From Nemertoderma westbladi (taxonomy: Eukaryota; Xenacoelomorpha; Nemertodermatida; Nemertodermatidae), in NCBI GenBank assembly GCA_032718475.1, contig JAUCBJ010002772.1, positions 1 through 41,425 of the forward strand: a stretch of DNA of 41,425 nucleotides. Reading direction: 5' to 3'. Of this stretch, positions 32,276 to 41,425 are shown in pieces. Every line of letters starts with the position of its first letter. The first letter of the stretch is position 1. Both the position numbers and the translations under genes were made by a program. The notes beneath the pieces are model-generated. The model was not told the origin of the DNA. It ran no database searches and worked only from the letters and a program-made list of their open reading frames with translations.

Positions 32276-34598
32276 CTAGAAAGTCAGTCCTGTAGTTTAA
32301 GCTTCTTAGCAGAGGGCTCGCGTGTACTGCATGGTGTGACAAGATGGCATTTACGGCTTAAGAATATATTTGCAAGTCTACGGCAATGTTTGCTGTTTGG
32401 TAAGGAATTACAGTAGATGTTGCCAATTTCCAGGAATCTGGACACTAGACCTGTTCTGCATAACTTCGGTTGATCGCTCAGTAATAGAAATAACAGGTAG
32501 CAGTAGAAAGTAAACTGAACGTAAACATCAGGAGAGATTATCAGTTTACCTCGGTTCAATTCATCCAGATATATCCCATATCGATCATTGTATTTTTTTC
32601 ATTATATTTTTTCATTCATATATTTTAATTTCTTTCATCTAGTTCTATAATAGTTGTTCTGAAGTATGTCGATCTGTTTACTCTTCGTCTAGTTGTCTGC
32701 AAGTCTGTTTGTCTGTCCGTCGATCTGTTTGTCTGTGCATTTGCTTGTGTAGACATCAGTATTTACTGAAATTTTTGAAAATCTATGGACTGCATCTCGA
32801 ATGACTCTTTGTAAAACAAGCTTACTGCACACTTTTCTGTCCAGTGTGTTTTCTCGTTTGTTTGTAAGACTGATTTGAGGGTTGTCTGTTTGTCAGACAT
32901 AATTGTCAGTTATTTGAAATAATTTTACACTTGACAACATTACAGCTACTTCCAAGCTCTTACACGATTTAGGTAACAAATCAGTAATTTATACTCTCAG
33001 TATTTATTACCATTATTTATTACCAGACAAAGATGGCCGCCCCCTTGGTCTAGCAACTGGGTCAGATTTGGGTCATTTAGAAATAATATAAAATTATATT
33101 TTAAAAAGTAATTTGGCAACGTACCGGTAACAAAACAAATAAAGGATAAAATATAAAGAATGAAGAATGTAAATAATGAAATCTCCAATATACAATAGAT
33201 CTGCATGTTATTGTTGTAACTACCCGTACCTAACTCAGTTATTATTGCTGGAACACAACCAATAAGAAATTGATCTGCAGGGCTGGAAGTTGTGTGTCTC
33301 ATAGAGGCCACAAACAATCCATTACGTCATAAAACCAATCACCAATCAGCATCTATATCATTGTTAAAGTTTTCCACTTGGCTAAGGTAAGCTATTTTTA
33401 GATATCCAATCAAATAATTCACGGCTATATTCGAGTTTGGTTTCAGTTTTCAACAGAAAACTGTTTGCACGAGTTAACTCGGGTTAGTCTGAATTATCCA
33501 TTTTCTTGAACCCGAATTTATTCGGGATAATTCGTTAAGGGGTTAAAGAGCCCTTACAAGGGCCATAAAGTAATAAAATAACATAAATTGCCTGATAATA
33601 ATATAAATTATGCCTATTGCAAAAGTTTTAGCCTGCTAATTTTCTAATGATTGATAATATAATATTATTATGGATATTGTATTTTACAATACAATAGGCA
33701 TATTAACACATTTCGCAACAATATTGAATAAATTTCATATAGTCTTATAAAGTAGTCAGTTGTAATATAAAGTGATCTGTTGTGACTTCGAGTTTTATAT
33801 AAAATCTTACCTATAAAAACCAAAATGGTGAAGTAATGTATAAATTTTACTGAAAATAAGATAACATTAATGCTGCATTTCATAATACAAAGTAATACAT
33901 TTATTAATATTTGGCTATATTTATTGTACACAATAATGAAGGCAAAGCGATGTCCACAATTTGTAATTATTTATCATAAATTAAAGCCTAACATAAAGAT
34001 ACATTACCTACAATTACTAATACAGTCATACCAAAGCGTATCTTATGCATAAATTGTAATAACGTAAAGAAATCGCCGGTATAAAGCTTAAGAAAACCGC
34101 CCCCAGTCACCGCCCCCAGTTGACTCGATGGCATGGCCTTGTATATAGTACGCCTTGATACCAGCACTATAATATTATTTATAACTTCTACAGTACTATA
34201 AATGTAACTAACTGTATTAACGGCTTTTCGGTTAATCACGTGCTTTATAGCGATTTGGAGCCAAAAGCCCACTTTTGTACAGGTATAAATAAATACATTC
34301 ATTACCGGTAGGCCTACTACAGTACTACAACAGTACAATACAGCAATGCAGTAGCATAACAACAATCTTGGCATATACAGATCAGAATAACTGCAGAAAG
34401 TTATTATTTTATTGATATAAAAGTTTATTTTATTAACTTACGACGACTCATTGTGTAAAATAAACAGCAAAATAAACTTATTTAGATTTAATTAAAACTT
34501 TAACTCCCTAAAAATTCACATACTAAGTCTATTTAAGACTCATGATAGAACAACTTTGTGTCCTTACGATATTATAATCGTGCAGTCACTGGGACAAC

Positions 34599-35255
34599 AT
34601 GGCACATCAAGGTGTCTATAGAGATACAGAAGTTCCAATGGACGAGCTTCCATCAGGTACCCGGGAAGGCGTCTATAAAGTCATCCCGGATAATTTAACA
34701 CTCCCAAATCCGTCACAGGATATTATAGATCGCAATGGAGCAGTTAATGAGAGCCGAGTGGTTTCTGTAAGAAGATGGTGGGTTGGGGTTGTTGTTGGAG
34801 TAGTGGGTATACACTACACAATACGATACGACTATACAATACGTTAGCTACATTGTTTGTGATTGTGATATTCAACAACATTAAGGAAGAAACGAATGAG
34901 AGTATAGCTGATCTAACACAGAAGATCTCGGATCTCCAGCCAACATCCAAACCTGCACCCAGTTGCACAAATACTGCAGTTGACACCATTTCCATCGTCA
35001 ACCACCCCAAAGTATTGGATGGTTCACTTCGCTGCGATAACACAGTACCTGGCGGCCCCTGGGTAGGAATACAGATGCGAATAGATGGATCGGATAATTT
35101 CTTTCTAGGAAGGTCGAAATTCCTCCATGGTTTCGGCGATATAGAAAATAACTTTTGGTTGGGACTCGATAACATCTATGAACTTACCAAAGACGGTGTT
35201 GCGCTGAGGATCGATATTTGGTACCAAGGCGAACACGAGTACGCCGAGTATAATT
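34599..35255 (+). pseudogene. Fibrinogen-related (FReD) gene, copy B, truncated
   Basis: The ATG at 34599 starts the same polar N-terminus as copy A. In this copy the first frame leads into a membrane-like stretch (RRWWVGVVVGVVGI) before stopping near 34847. The stalk and FReD domain start continue in another frame (34775 onward): GGPWVGIQMRIDGSDNFF, then FLHGFGDIENNFWLGLDNIYELT and LRIDIWYQGEHEYAEYN. This is further, without a break, than either copy A gene. Homology ends at about 35255, before the conserved calcium-site/SYSGTAG half. It is non-functional as it stands, but it is the best-preserved copy of the first half of the FReD domain. Confidence 0.8.
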
Positions 35256-35476
35256 TTCATATATATAATTTTCATATTTTCATAATCAGACAACACACTG
35301 CTTTGTCATTGGCAGATTTAATTACTGGCCTCCGACTGTACTGGCCACCGATACTGTGATACGATACGATACTAATCATTTTAATTATTTTATTTAAATT
35401 TATTAATTCACGTTGTCAATAATATAACAGAACATAATTTATAAGCAGAATAGCCAGCCATTTATCATACGACTAC

Positions 35477-38400
35477 ATGCTACTAGGCACCAGGAGGATG
35501 CCCGTACAACATTCCCCAAGGAAAGAGCAGGGAGCTCCGCACACGCGCAGCAGGGGTCCGGCACCCCCGCCCCCGCCGCCGCTGGACGAACTGACTGCGC
35601 CGAGCCGTCGACTGACGTCAACAAAGGAACCCAAAACAGCGGCGGATGAGCCGACGATGAAAGCCGGAATAAACCCGAGCGACGCGGCTGACGGGTCGAT
35701 GAAAGCCGAAATAAAACCGGCGGACTGGTCGACGACGAAAACCGGAATAAACCCGAGCGATCCGGCGGATGGGTCGACGACTAATGCCGGAATAAACCCG
35801 AGCGATCCGGCGGATGGGTCGACGAAGAAAACCGGATTAAACCCGAGCGATCCGGCGGATGAGTCGACGAAGAAAACCGGATTAAACCCGAGCGATCCGG
35901 CGGATGAGTCGACGACGAAAACCGGATTAAATCCGAGCGATCCGGCGGATGAGTCGACGACGAAAACCGGAATAAACCCGGCGAATGGGTCGACGACGGA
36001 ATCTGGAATAAACCCGAGCGATCCCGCGGATGGGTCGACGACGAAAACCGGAATAAACCCGGCGAATGGGTCGACGATGGAAGCTGGAATAAACCCGAGC
36101 GATCCGGCAGATGGATCGACGACTAACGCCGGAATAAACCCGAGCGATCCGGCGGATGGGTCGACGACGAAGACCGGAATAAACCCGAGCGATCCGGCAG
36201 ATGGGTCGACGAAGAAAACCGGATTAAACCCGAGCGATCCGGCGGATGAGTCGACGACGAAAACCGGAATAAACCCATGCGATCCGGCGGACGGGTCGAC
36301 GACAAATACCGGAATAAACCTGAGCGATCCGGCGGATGGGTCGCCGACGAAAACCGGAACAAACCCGAGCGATCCAGCGGATGGGTCTACGACGAAAACC
36401 GGAATAAACCCGAGCGATCCGGCGGATGGGTCAACGACGAAAACCGGAATAAACCCGAGCGACCTGGCGGATGGGTCGACGACGAAGACTGGAATAAACC
36501 CGAGCGATCCGGCGGATGGATCGACAACGAAAACCGGAATAAACCCGAGCGATCCGGCGGTTGGGTCGACGACGAAAACCGGAATAAACCCGAGCGATCC
36601 GGCGGTTGGGTCGATGTGGAAAGCAGGAATAAACCAGATAAACCCTAGTATAACCAAGGTACACCCAAGTCGGGTAGGTCCGGTCATCCATACAGCCAAT
36701 GACCCGGCTTGGGTGGGCCCATCTACCACATGCATGGAACCAAGACCTAAAAGGTGGGAACTTAATAGTTCAAGTACATTTAACTCTGGGAGCATTGACA
36801 TACACGCTGTGCTAGACAGCTCTCTGTACAATAAGGTCAATCAAAACTCTAGTTCTCCTCCTGAGAATTATTTTTGGGGAAACCAATTTGTTGATCCTTC
36901 TTATTTTAATGTACATGAATCTACTGACTTTCTTAACGGTAATGAAGTAGTATATTTAGGTGGTATTAACAAGGGTAACCCAACAATAGGGACACCAATC
37001 CACAATACACAAACACTTGGCCCTATTCCCCCACAAGCAGTCTTTACTATAGGGACACCCATTACACCTACTGAGGAGTCCCACATGGGGTCCGCTTGTA
37101 CCACACCCACAGTAGAATCCATGGCTAGCCCCTGTATCCCACATAGACAGATCACAGTCGCCCGTGCACCACCATCCCGCATGTCTCCCTGTGTAAATGA
37201 ACTGAAAAGGAACAACCCCGGGTGCCACCGAAGGAAATACCAAGAGGTAGCATGTCCTGGTTCCACAGATTATTCCCCATCCTCAGAGGAGCATCAAACC
37301 CACAAGCCGTATACGAGAAGTAAGGCCATTTTATCTAAGGTTAAAACACTGCAACCGAAAAGGAATGCAAACCCACCTAAACGCTATAAGAAAAATCAGA
37401 ACCCCATACCACCGGCTCCTTCAATTTCTCCAGTAGGAATGGGTAGGGGTCCATTCTCCAAAATTCCAACGACCATCACAGAAGGAGTCGAAATCAATGC
37501 ATCAGTGGACTTTGGTTCTGTTCATACAGCTCCGACAACCTCCAACAATGGTTGTGGCTCGGTTTCGAATGCTCCGATGACCTCAAAGGTCTCTCTTGGT
37601 TCAGTCTTTGCTGATCCATTGTCATCAATGGTTGGTGGTGGCTCGGTTTTGAATGCTCCGACGACCTCAAAAGTTCGTTTCGGTTCGGTTTTCATTGCTC
37701 CTACAACCACCCGAGGTGGGTTTGGTCCGGTTTCGAATGCTCCAATGACCTCAAAAGTTTGTTTCGGTTCGGTCCTTACCGCTCCGACGACCTCCCCAGG
37801 TGGAGTTGGTTTGGCTTTGAATGCACCAACGACCTCAAGAGGCAGTTTCGGTTCGATCTTTACCGCTCCGATGACCTCCATCGCCGGGCATGGTTCAGTT
37901 CTGAACGCTCCAATGACCTCAAAAGTAGATCGGGGCTCGGTTTTTAATGCTCCGACGACGTCAATAGCTGTCTGTAGTTCGGCTTTGAATGCTCCAATGA
38001 CCTCGAATGTCCGTTTCGGTCCGGTTTATACTGCTCCGGCGTCCTTGACAGCTGGCTGTCATTTGGGTTTGAATGCTGCAACGACCCCAATAGTCAGATT
38101 TGGCCCAGATTTGACAGCGCCAACAAACCTGACAGCTGGTCGTCACCCCGGTTTAATTGGTCCAAAGACCCCAAAAGTTAGTTTCGGTTCTGTTTTTACT
38201 GCTCCGGCGACCACAACATCATGCTGTGGTTCATCCTCGAATGCCCCAACCATTTACTCAACTGGTTCGCCGATCTTCACTGCTCTGAAGAACTCTATAG
38301 AAGACACTGACCTGTCCAGGGAAACAGATAACGAGTATGTCCCCGTTTTCCCCGATGTCTCTAATGGCTTTAATGAAGAGGACGTTGTGCTGGCTGCAAC

Positions 38401-40699
38401 TTCTAAACCAGGACCGAGAGGCCTTGTTATACTCAAACCATCTGACCCTGACTGGGATTACTTCGATGATGAGTCCCACCTCTCCACCCTTATTGTAGAC
38501 TCGTTTCTTTCCATTCTGGAACGACAAGTGGGCAACATAAGCTGCGTGGACTCAACACTTTGCATGAAGCTCAATCAGGGAGGCTTTGACATAGCCAGTG
38601 CAATAAAATATATTACTACTATCTGCAATCCAACAACTATACCACTAATGCTCTTTCCGGAGTGCATCGAAAAGAAAGACCCTAAGAATAATCACCTTGT
38701 TCTGCATGTCGCTGAACAGAAGAGCAGGAAAGTATACACACTCGACAGCTTGTCATCATCCTCGCCGAAACACGAACCCAGAGCTCGTTCAATCTGTAGC
38801 CTATTGAATTTAATAAACAAAGTACTCGGCTTACCAGAGGATTGGGAGGTAGATGTTAAAGTAAAGCGACCATTCGTCGGACAAACGAATGATTACGACT
38901 GTGGCGGCTTTGTATGCCTATACGCAGTGGCTCTGGCTTCCGGAAGTAACCGAGTCCTCAAAGGACGCTCAGAATCCACCAATCTCCGCCAATGGATACA
39001 GAAGAGTCTTTCGGATGTAAAGATTGACCTGACTGACACACAGTTAAATGCAAGCTTTGAAAATTCATATGACAACAAGGCAACACCAGCTAACCGTAAT
39101 GACCAGGGAAACCACCTCCCAACATTCGCCCACCGTCCCGACGATGACGTATATGATAGCGACGATGCGGCACCGCCCTATGTCAAAATAAAAACTACCT
39201 GTTTTCCAACGTATAAGAATTGTGACCTGCGCCCCCTATTACACGAAACCAAGCAGAAATGCATTAAAACATTAAAGGGTTACACTGACGACAAGAGAAA
39301 CACAATTAGGAACCTCCTATTTAATGACGTCAAAACATATATGCTCCCCACACAAGCGGTAAGCCTTGAACTATCACCTAGAACATCCACGCGGGAACTT
39401 TCCCTTGACGTCTATGAGCTTTTGCAATCGGTAAAAGACCACAGATTCACAGAATCCTGCAGAAAGCGGCTCAGAAAGGTCCATTCGAGTACTTACACCG
39501 GTGACAGTAATTCTTACGATCAACTCAAACAGGACCTTATAACAGCTGTAGCAACATTGCAGGCCAGATTATGCATGGTGGAAAACAAGTGTGATCAACT
39601 AAAAGAGGACAATGTTAAGATAAAAGAAGAATTGAACCATGAGAGGTATAAAGGAATGGTTCTCGAAGCAAAGGTGTCTGACATTCTTAAACAGAGTAAC
39701 ATCGATTCTGGCCCACAAACACAAACGCAACTACCCTCGGGAAACCTAGCTGGCCCACATACTGAAGGCATCCTAAGCGATTATATTATCATTGATTCTA
39801 CAGTAGGCAGCACCAGCCCTATAGAAGCTAGTTCAAGTCCATCGAATCTTCCAAACCTACCAAATACGGAATGGTCGGTACCGTCTACAAAACACACCGC
39901 ACGGTTAGCGAAACAACCGCGACACGGGCATAGTAAGAATTCAACCACTATCGACACGGAAAACAGGTATCTACCAATCTCTGATCATATTAAACCAACA
40001 GTCACTCCTACTCCAACAACTTGTCAGCTATCAGGAAGGTACCACCATAACCAGAATGAACCATTTCAAAGGCATCAGCTGGCCGATAATGGTAAATATA
40101 AATCAGGGATTAACCATGAGGTAAATCGTAACTACTATCCAAAGAGATACAACAAGGTGACCCAGAACAATACCCACTCATCAGTTGCACAAAGTGGAAC
40201 TCACCAGTTCAAGGATGGGGACAAACGCAATATGTACAATGCCACACGCAGAGACTACCACCAGAAGGCTCATCACAATCCCGGACCCACTCATCAGGAA
40301 CGTCCAAGGAAGGGAAATAACAATGCAGGATATCACTATGACTCTCAATGGTCATCGTACTCCTATTTGTTCCTGTCTGGATTGGATAACTGGCACAAGA
40401 CAGATATTATATCATACCTTGAGAATAGGAATATTACTGTATATCATAGCAAATACTGGATCAACAACAATCACAGAACCATGCGTATCACGATTAACGG
40501 GTTTGACGAAGACTTGCTATGTGGTGACCACTTCCACTGGCCGGACGGTATCACCTGTCGCAGATGGCGACCAAAATCGACCACAGGTATTCGACAATGG
40601 GCTGATGCTCAACCACAGTCCCACAACATACCAGTAGGTAGACAAGAACACAGGCATGCCCCATCACAGGGACACCAATCTAACAGGCAGCGTGTTTAA
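35477..40699 (+). CDS. LINE ORF1 protein: two peptide-repeat arrays, Ulp1/C48 protease, coiled coil, RRM-like end
   Basis: The 1740-codon frame starts at ATG 35477 with a proline-rich basic N-terminus. Residues 62-381 are ~22 copies of a 15-residue unit (consensus KTGINPSDPADGSTT). Residues 680-931 are 18 copies of a 14-residue unit (GSVFxAPTTSKVxF), resembling FG-nucleoporin-like low complexity. Residues ~970-1200 form a Ulp1-type cysteine protease with His1073 (NHLVLHV), Asp1090 (YTLDSL), Gln1136 and Cys1142 (QTNDYDCGGFVCLY), so the whole catalytic set is present. Such enzymes cleave SUMO or related modifiers. A coiled coil follows (~1348-1410), then a Gln/His/Asn-rich basic linker. An RRM-like segment (~1626-1705; YLFLSGLDNW, TMRITINGF, HWPDGITCRRW) as found in ORF1 RNA-binding proteins closes it. 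The long antisense frame across the 45-bp repeats is a by-product of repeat composition. Confidence 0.85.
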   Translation: MLLGTRRMPVQHSPRKEQGAPHTRSRGPAPPPPPPLDELTAPSRRLTSTKEPKTAADEPTMKAGINPSDAADGSMKAEIKPADWSTTKTGINPSDPADGSTTNAGINPSDPADGSTKKTGLNPSDPADESTKKTGLNPSDPADESTTKTGLNPSDPADESTTKTGINPANGSTTESGINPSDPADGSTTKTGINPANGSTMEAGINPSDPADGSTTNAGINPSDPADGSTTKTGINPSDPADGSTKKTGLNPSDPADESTTKTGINPCDPADGSTTNTGINLSDPADGSPTKTGTNPSDPADGSTTKTGINPSDPADGSTTKTGINPSDLADGSTTKTGINPSDPADGSTTKTGINPSDPAVGSTTKTGINPSDPAVGSMWKAGINQINPSITKVHPSRVGPVIHTANDPAWVGPSTTCMEPRPKRWELNSSSTFNSGSIDIHAVLDSSLYNKVNQNSSSPPENYFWGNQFVDPSYFNVHESTDFLNGNEVVYLGGINKGNPTIGTPIHNTQTLGPIPPQAVFTIGTPITPTEESHMGSACTTPTVESMASPCIPHRQITVARAPPSRMSPCVNELKRNNPGCHRRKYQEVACPGSTDYSPSSEEHQTHKPYTRSKAILSKVKTLQPKRNANPPKRYKKNQNPIPPAPSISPVGMGRGPFSKIPTTITEGVEINASVDFGSVHTAPTTSNNGCGSVSNAPMTSKVSLGSVFADPLSSMVGGGSVLNAPTTSKVRFGSVFIAPTTTRGGFGPVSNAPMTSKVCFGSVLTAPTTSPGGVGLALNAPTTSRGSFGSIFTAPMTSIAGHGSVLNAPMTSKVDRGSVFNAPTTSIAVCSSALNAPMTSNVRFGPVYTAPASLTAGCHLGLNAATTPIVRFGPDLTAPTNLTAGRHPGLIGPKTPKVSFGSVFTAPATTTSCCGSSSNAPTIYSTGSPIFTALKNSIEDTDLSRETDNEYVPVFPDVSNGFNEEDVVLAATSKPGPRGLVILKPSDPDWDYFDDESHLSTLIVDSFLSILERQVGNISCVDSTLCMKLNQGGFDIASAIKYITTICNPTTIPLMLFPECIEKKDPKNNHLVLHVAEQKSRKVYTLDSLSSSSPKHEPRARSICSLLNLINKVLGLPEDWEVDVKVKRPFVGQTNDYDCGGFVCLYAVALASGSNRVLKGRSESTNLRQWIQKSLSDVKIDLTDTQLNASFENSYDNKATPANRNDQGNHLPTFAHRPDDDVYDSDDAAPPYVKIKTTCFPTYKNCDLRPLLHETKQKCIKTLKGYTDDKRNTIRNLLFNDVKTYMLPTQAVSLELSPRTSTRELSLDVYELLQSVKDHRFTESCRKRLRKVHSSTYTGDSNSYDQLKQDLITAVATLQARLCMVENKCDQLKEDNVKIKEELNHERYKGMVLEAKVSDILKQSNIDSGPQTQTQLPSGNLAGPHTEGILSDYIIIDSTVGSTSPIEASSSPSNLPNLPNTEWSVPSTKHTARLAKQPRHGHSKNSTTIDTENRYLPISDHIKPTVTPTPTTCQLSGRYHHNQNEPFQRHQLADNGKYKSGINHEVNRNYYPKRYNKVTQNNTHSSVAQSGTHQFKDGDKRNMYNATRRDYHQKAHHNPGPTHQERPRKGNNNAGYHYDSQWSSYSYLFLSGLDNWHKTDIISYLENRNITVYHSKYWINNNHRTMRITINGFDEDLLCGDHFHWPDGITCRRWRPKSTTGIRQWADAQPQSHNIPVGRQEHRHAPSQGHQSNRQRV
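35660..36619 (+). repeat. 45-bp coding minisatellite inside ORF1 (~22 units)
   Basis: The unit accggaataaacccgagcga plus its continuation gatccggcggatgggtcgac repeats in frame. Most units are 45 bp; three (units 2, 8 and 10) are 36 bp and the first is 42 bp. All lengths are multiples of three, so the frame is kept. Both strands are open through the array. Confidence 0.95.
37514..38269 (+). repeat. 42-bp coding repeat inside ORF1 (18 units)
   Basis: There are eighteen consecutive 14-codon units with the pattern GSV-x-x-AP-x-TS. Alternate units tend to share features (SNAPMTSK versus TAPTTS), hinting at an 84-bp higher-order unit. The units are much more diverged than the 45-bp array, so this array is older or under constraint. 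Confidence 0.9.
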
Positions 40700-41425
40700 C
40701 GGAAATCCCCCACCCCAGCAACCCAGCCCCACATCCAAACATGAAAATATACGAATGGCTACCTACAATTGTCGGGGATTCAACACGGGTATCAAATATC
40801 TTTCTGACTGCCTAAACTCTGATCACCCCTTATCATCCTTGGACATCGTGGCAATACAGGAGCACTGGCTCGACACCATTGAATGTAAGCTACTGCTCGG
40901 CGAATTCCATAGTGACTTTAAATGCACATACTCTGTTTCTCACCTCATGGCTAATCCAAACCGAACTCGTGGCGCAGGTGGAGTGGCCCTATGGTACAGG
41001 CGAACCATGTTCACCAATGTTTCAGAAATCGCATCCGGAGACGACATAGTAGGTTTAAGAGCTAACTATCATGGTCTTGACATCCCACTTCTATTATTAT
41101 CTTGCTATGCACCTGACCCCTCGAGGGGATGCTCAGCCTACGAGGAGTTCTTGGGGAGACTGGGCTCAATCCTCGATTCAAATCCAGACACCCTCCCAAT
41201 TGTATTAGCCGATACGAACGCGGATGTTGGGCCACTACAAGGGCCCAGATATGGTAGGTGTAAAGCGACACTAAGAGGACGTCGCCTCAACGAGTTCCTA
41301 AACTCCTTTAACCTCCTTGCCGCCGACACTACACCTAAGTTCTCAGGCCCTACTACTACCTTCCGGGGTAATGGCGCTTCATATATTGACCATGTTCTTA
41401 CGACATCAGCAGGACTCGACCTTAT
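40656..41425 (+). CDS. LINE ORF2, N-terminal AP-endonuclease domain (partial)
   Basis: The frame is open from an ATG at 40656, inside the end of ORF1, to the window edge. A second ATG at 40755 directly precedes the domain. Endonuclease motifs are in order: ATYNCRGFNTG (catalytic Asn), DIVAIQEHWL (catalytic Glu), LLSCYAPDPSRG, VLADTNADVG (the usual GDFN-type box, here DTN), LNEFLNSFNLLAADTTPKF, and YIDHVLTT with the catalytic Asp-His. This domain nicks target DNA for reverse transcription. The RT is expected to follow beyond the window. The 44-base overlap with ORF1 suggests reinitiation or frameshifting. Confidence 0.85.
   Translation, partial: MPHHRDTNLTGSVFNGNPPPQQPSPTSKHENIRMATYNCRGFNTGIKYLSDCLNSDHPLSSLDIVAIQEHWLDTIECKLLLGEFHSDFKCTYSVSHLMANPNRTRGAGGVALWYRRTMFTNVSEIASGDDIVGLRANYHGLDIPLLLLSCYAPDPSRGCSAYEEFLGRLGSILDSNPDTLPIVLADTNADVGPLQGPRYGRCKATLRGRRLNEFLNSFNLLAADTTPKFSGPTTTFRGNGASYIDHVLTTSAGLDL

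Larger units (their letters stand above)
30434..35255. mobile_element. Palindromic FReD/satellite cassette, copy B (left arm truncated)
   Basis: This corresponds base for base, with few differences, to copy A from about 3028 to 7890 and has the same orientation. It has an inner left arm (30434-31090), a 61-bp array (31130-32275), a unique centre (32276-33550), and a right arm with a FReD gene (33551-35255). It lacks the outer ~1.4 kb of the left arm, including the left FReD copy, and the last ~330 bp of the right FReD gene. The right break falls exactly where the non-LTR element upstream sequence begins, so an insertion there may have split it. Confidence 0.85.
35256..41425 (+). mobile_element. 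Apparently intact non-LTR retrotransposon with protease-bearing ORF1 (runs off the right edge)
   Basis: ORF1 (35477-40699) and ORF2 (from 40656) are both unbroken within the window and overlap by 44 bases, the usual two-ORF arrangement of CR1/L2-like LINEs. About 220 bp upstream of ORF1 is probably 5' UTR and directly adjoins the break in the FReD copy B gene. The absence of stops over almost 6 kb suggests a young, possibly active copy. The exact 5' end and the 3' half cannot be seen. Confidence 0.75.

Noticed and set aside
35473-36840. Long antisense open frame (455 codons) of GFIPVFVVDPSAGSL repeats
   Set aside because: It is the reverse strand of the 45-bp coding repeat, whose composition leaves both strands open. 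The plus frame continues into recognisable protease and RNA-binding domains.

Overview
The window looks like repeat-rich nuclear DNA from an invertebrate animal. Short spliceable exons, non-LTR and BEL/Pao retrotransposons, hAT-type elements, a tRNA-derived SINE and satellite arrays are all present. There is nothing bacterial about the layout. The frequent taggcctac-type words, the fibrinogen-related genes and the kyphoscoliosis-peptidase-like gene suggest a marine invertebrate, possibly a deuterostome such as an echinoderm, but I cannot fix the species.

Layout. 3-311 is the last coding piece of an unidentified gene. 676-1606 is a non-autonomous hAT element with an exact 8-bp target duplication. 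From about 1607 to 8275 lies a giant palindrome (copy A). Two ~2-kb inverted arms, each carrying a damaged fibrinogen-related (FReD) gene pointing outwards, flank a 61-bp satellite array and ~1.3 kb of unique DNA. About 8942-9490 and 22492-22725 are related short hAT-like elements. 11057-12952 is a damaged unknown coding region on the minus strand. About 13588-18520 is a BEL/Pao retrotransposon on the minus strand, with its polymerase core deleted in frame. About 18530-22100 is a non-LTR retrotransposon with a few disabling mutations. 22910-23064 is a SINE.

The one clear, apparently intact host gene is at 24016-27619. It encodes a probable N-myristoylated kyphoscoliosis-peptidase-like pseudo-transglutaminase whose C-terminus resembles a dynein stalk and microtubule-binding domain. 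After it come a small hairpin element, a second LINE fragment and an array of ~315-bp repeats. 30434-35255 is a second copy (copy B) of the palindromic FReD element, in the same orientation as copy A but missing the outer left arm. It is followed at once by an apparently intact non-LTR retrotransposon running off the right end. That element's ORF1 (35477-40699) carries two internal peptide-repeat arrays, a Ulp1/C48 SUMO-protease-like domain with all catalytic residues, a coiled coil and an RRM-like end. Its ORF2 begins with an AP endonuclease.

Most of the window is therefore mobile DNA. The three things most worth following are the palindromic FReD/satellite cassette, the pseudo-transglutaminase/dynein-stalk fusion, and the LINE with a protease in ORF1.
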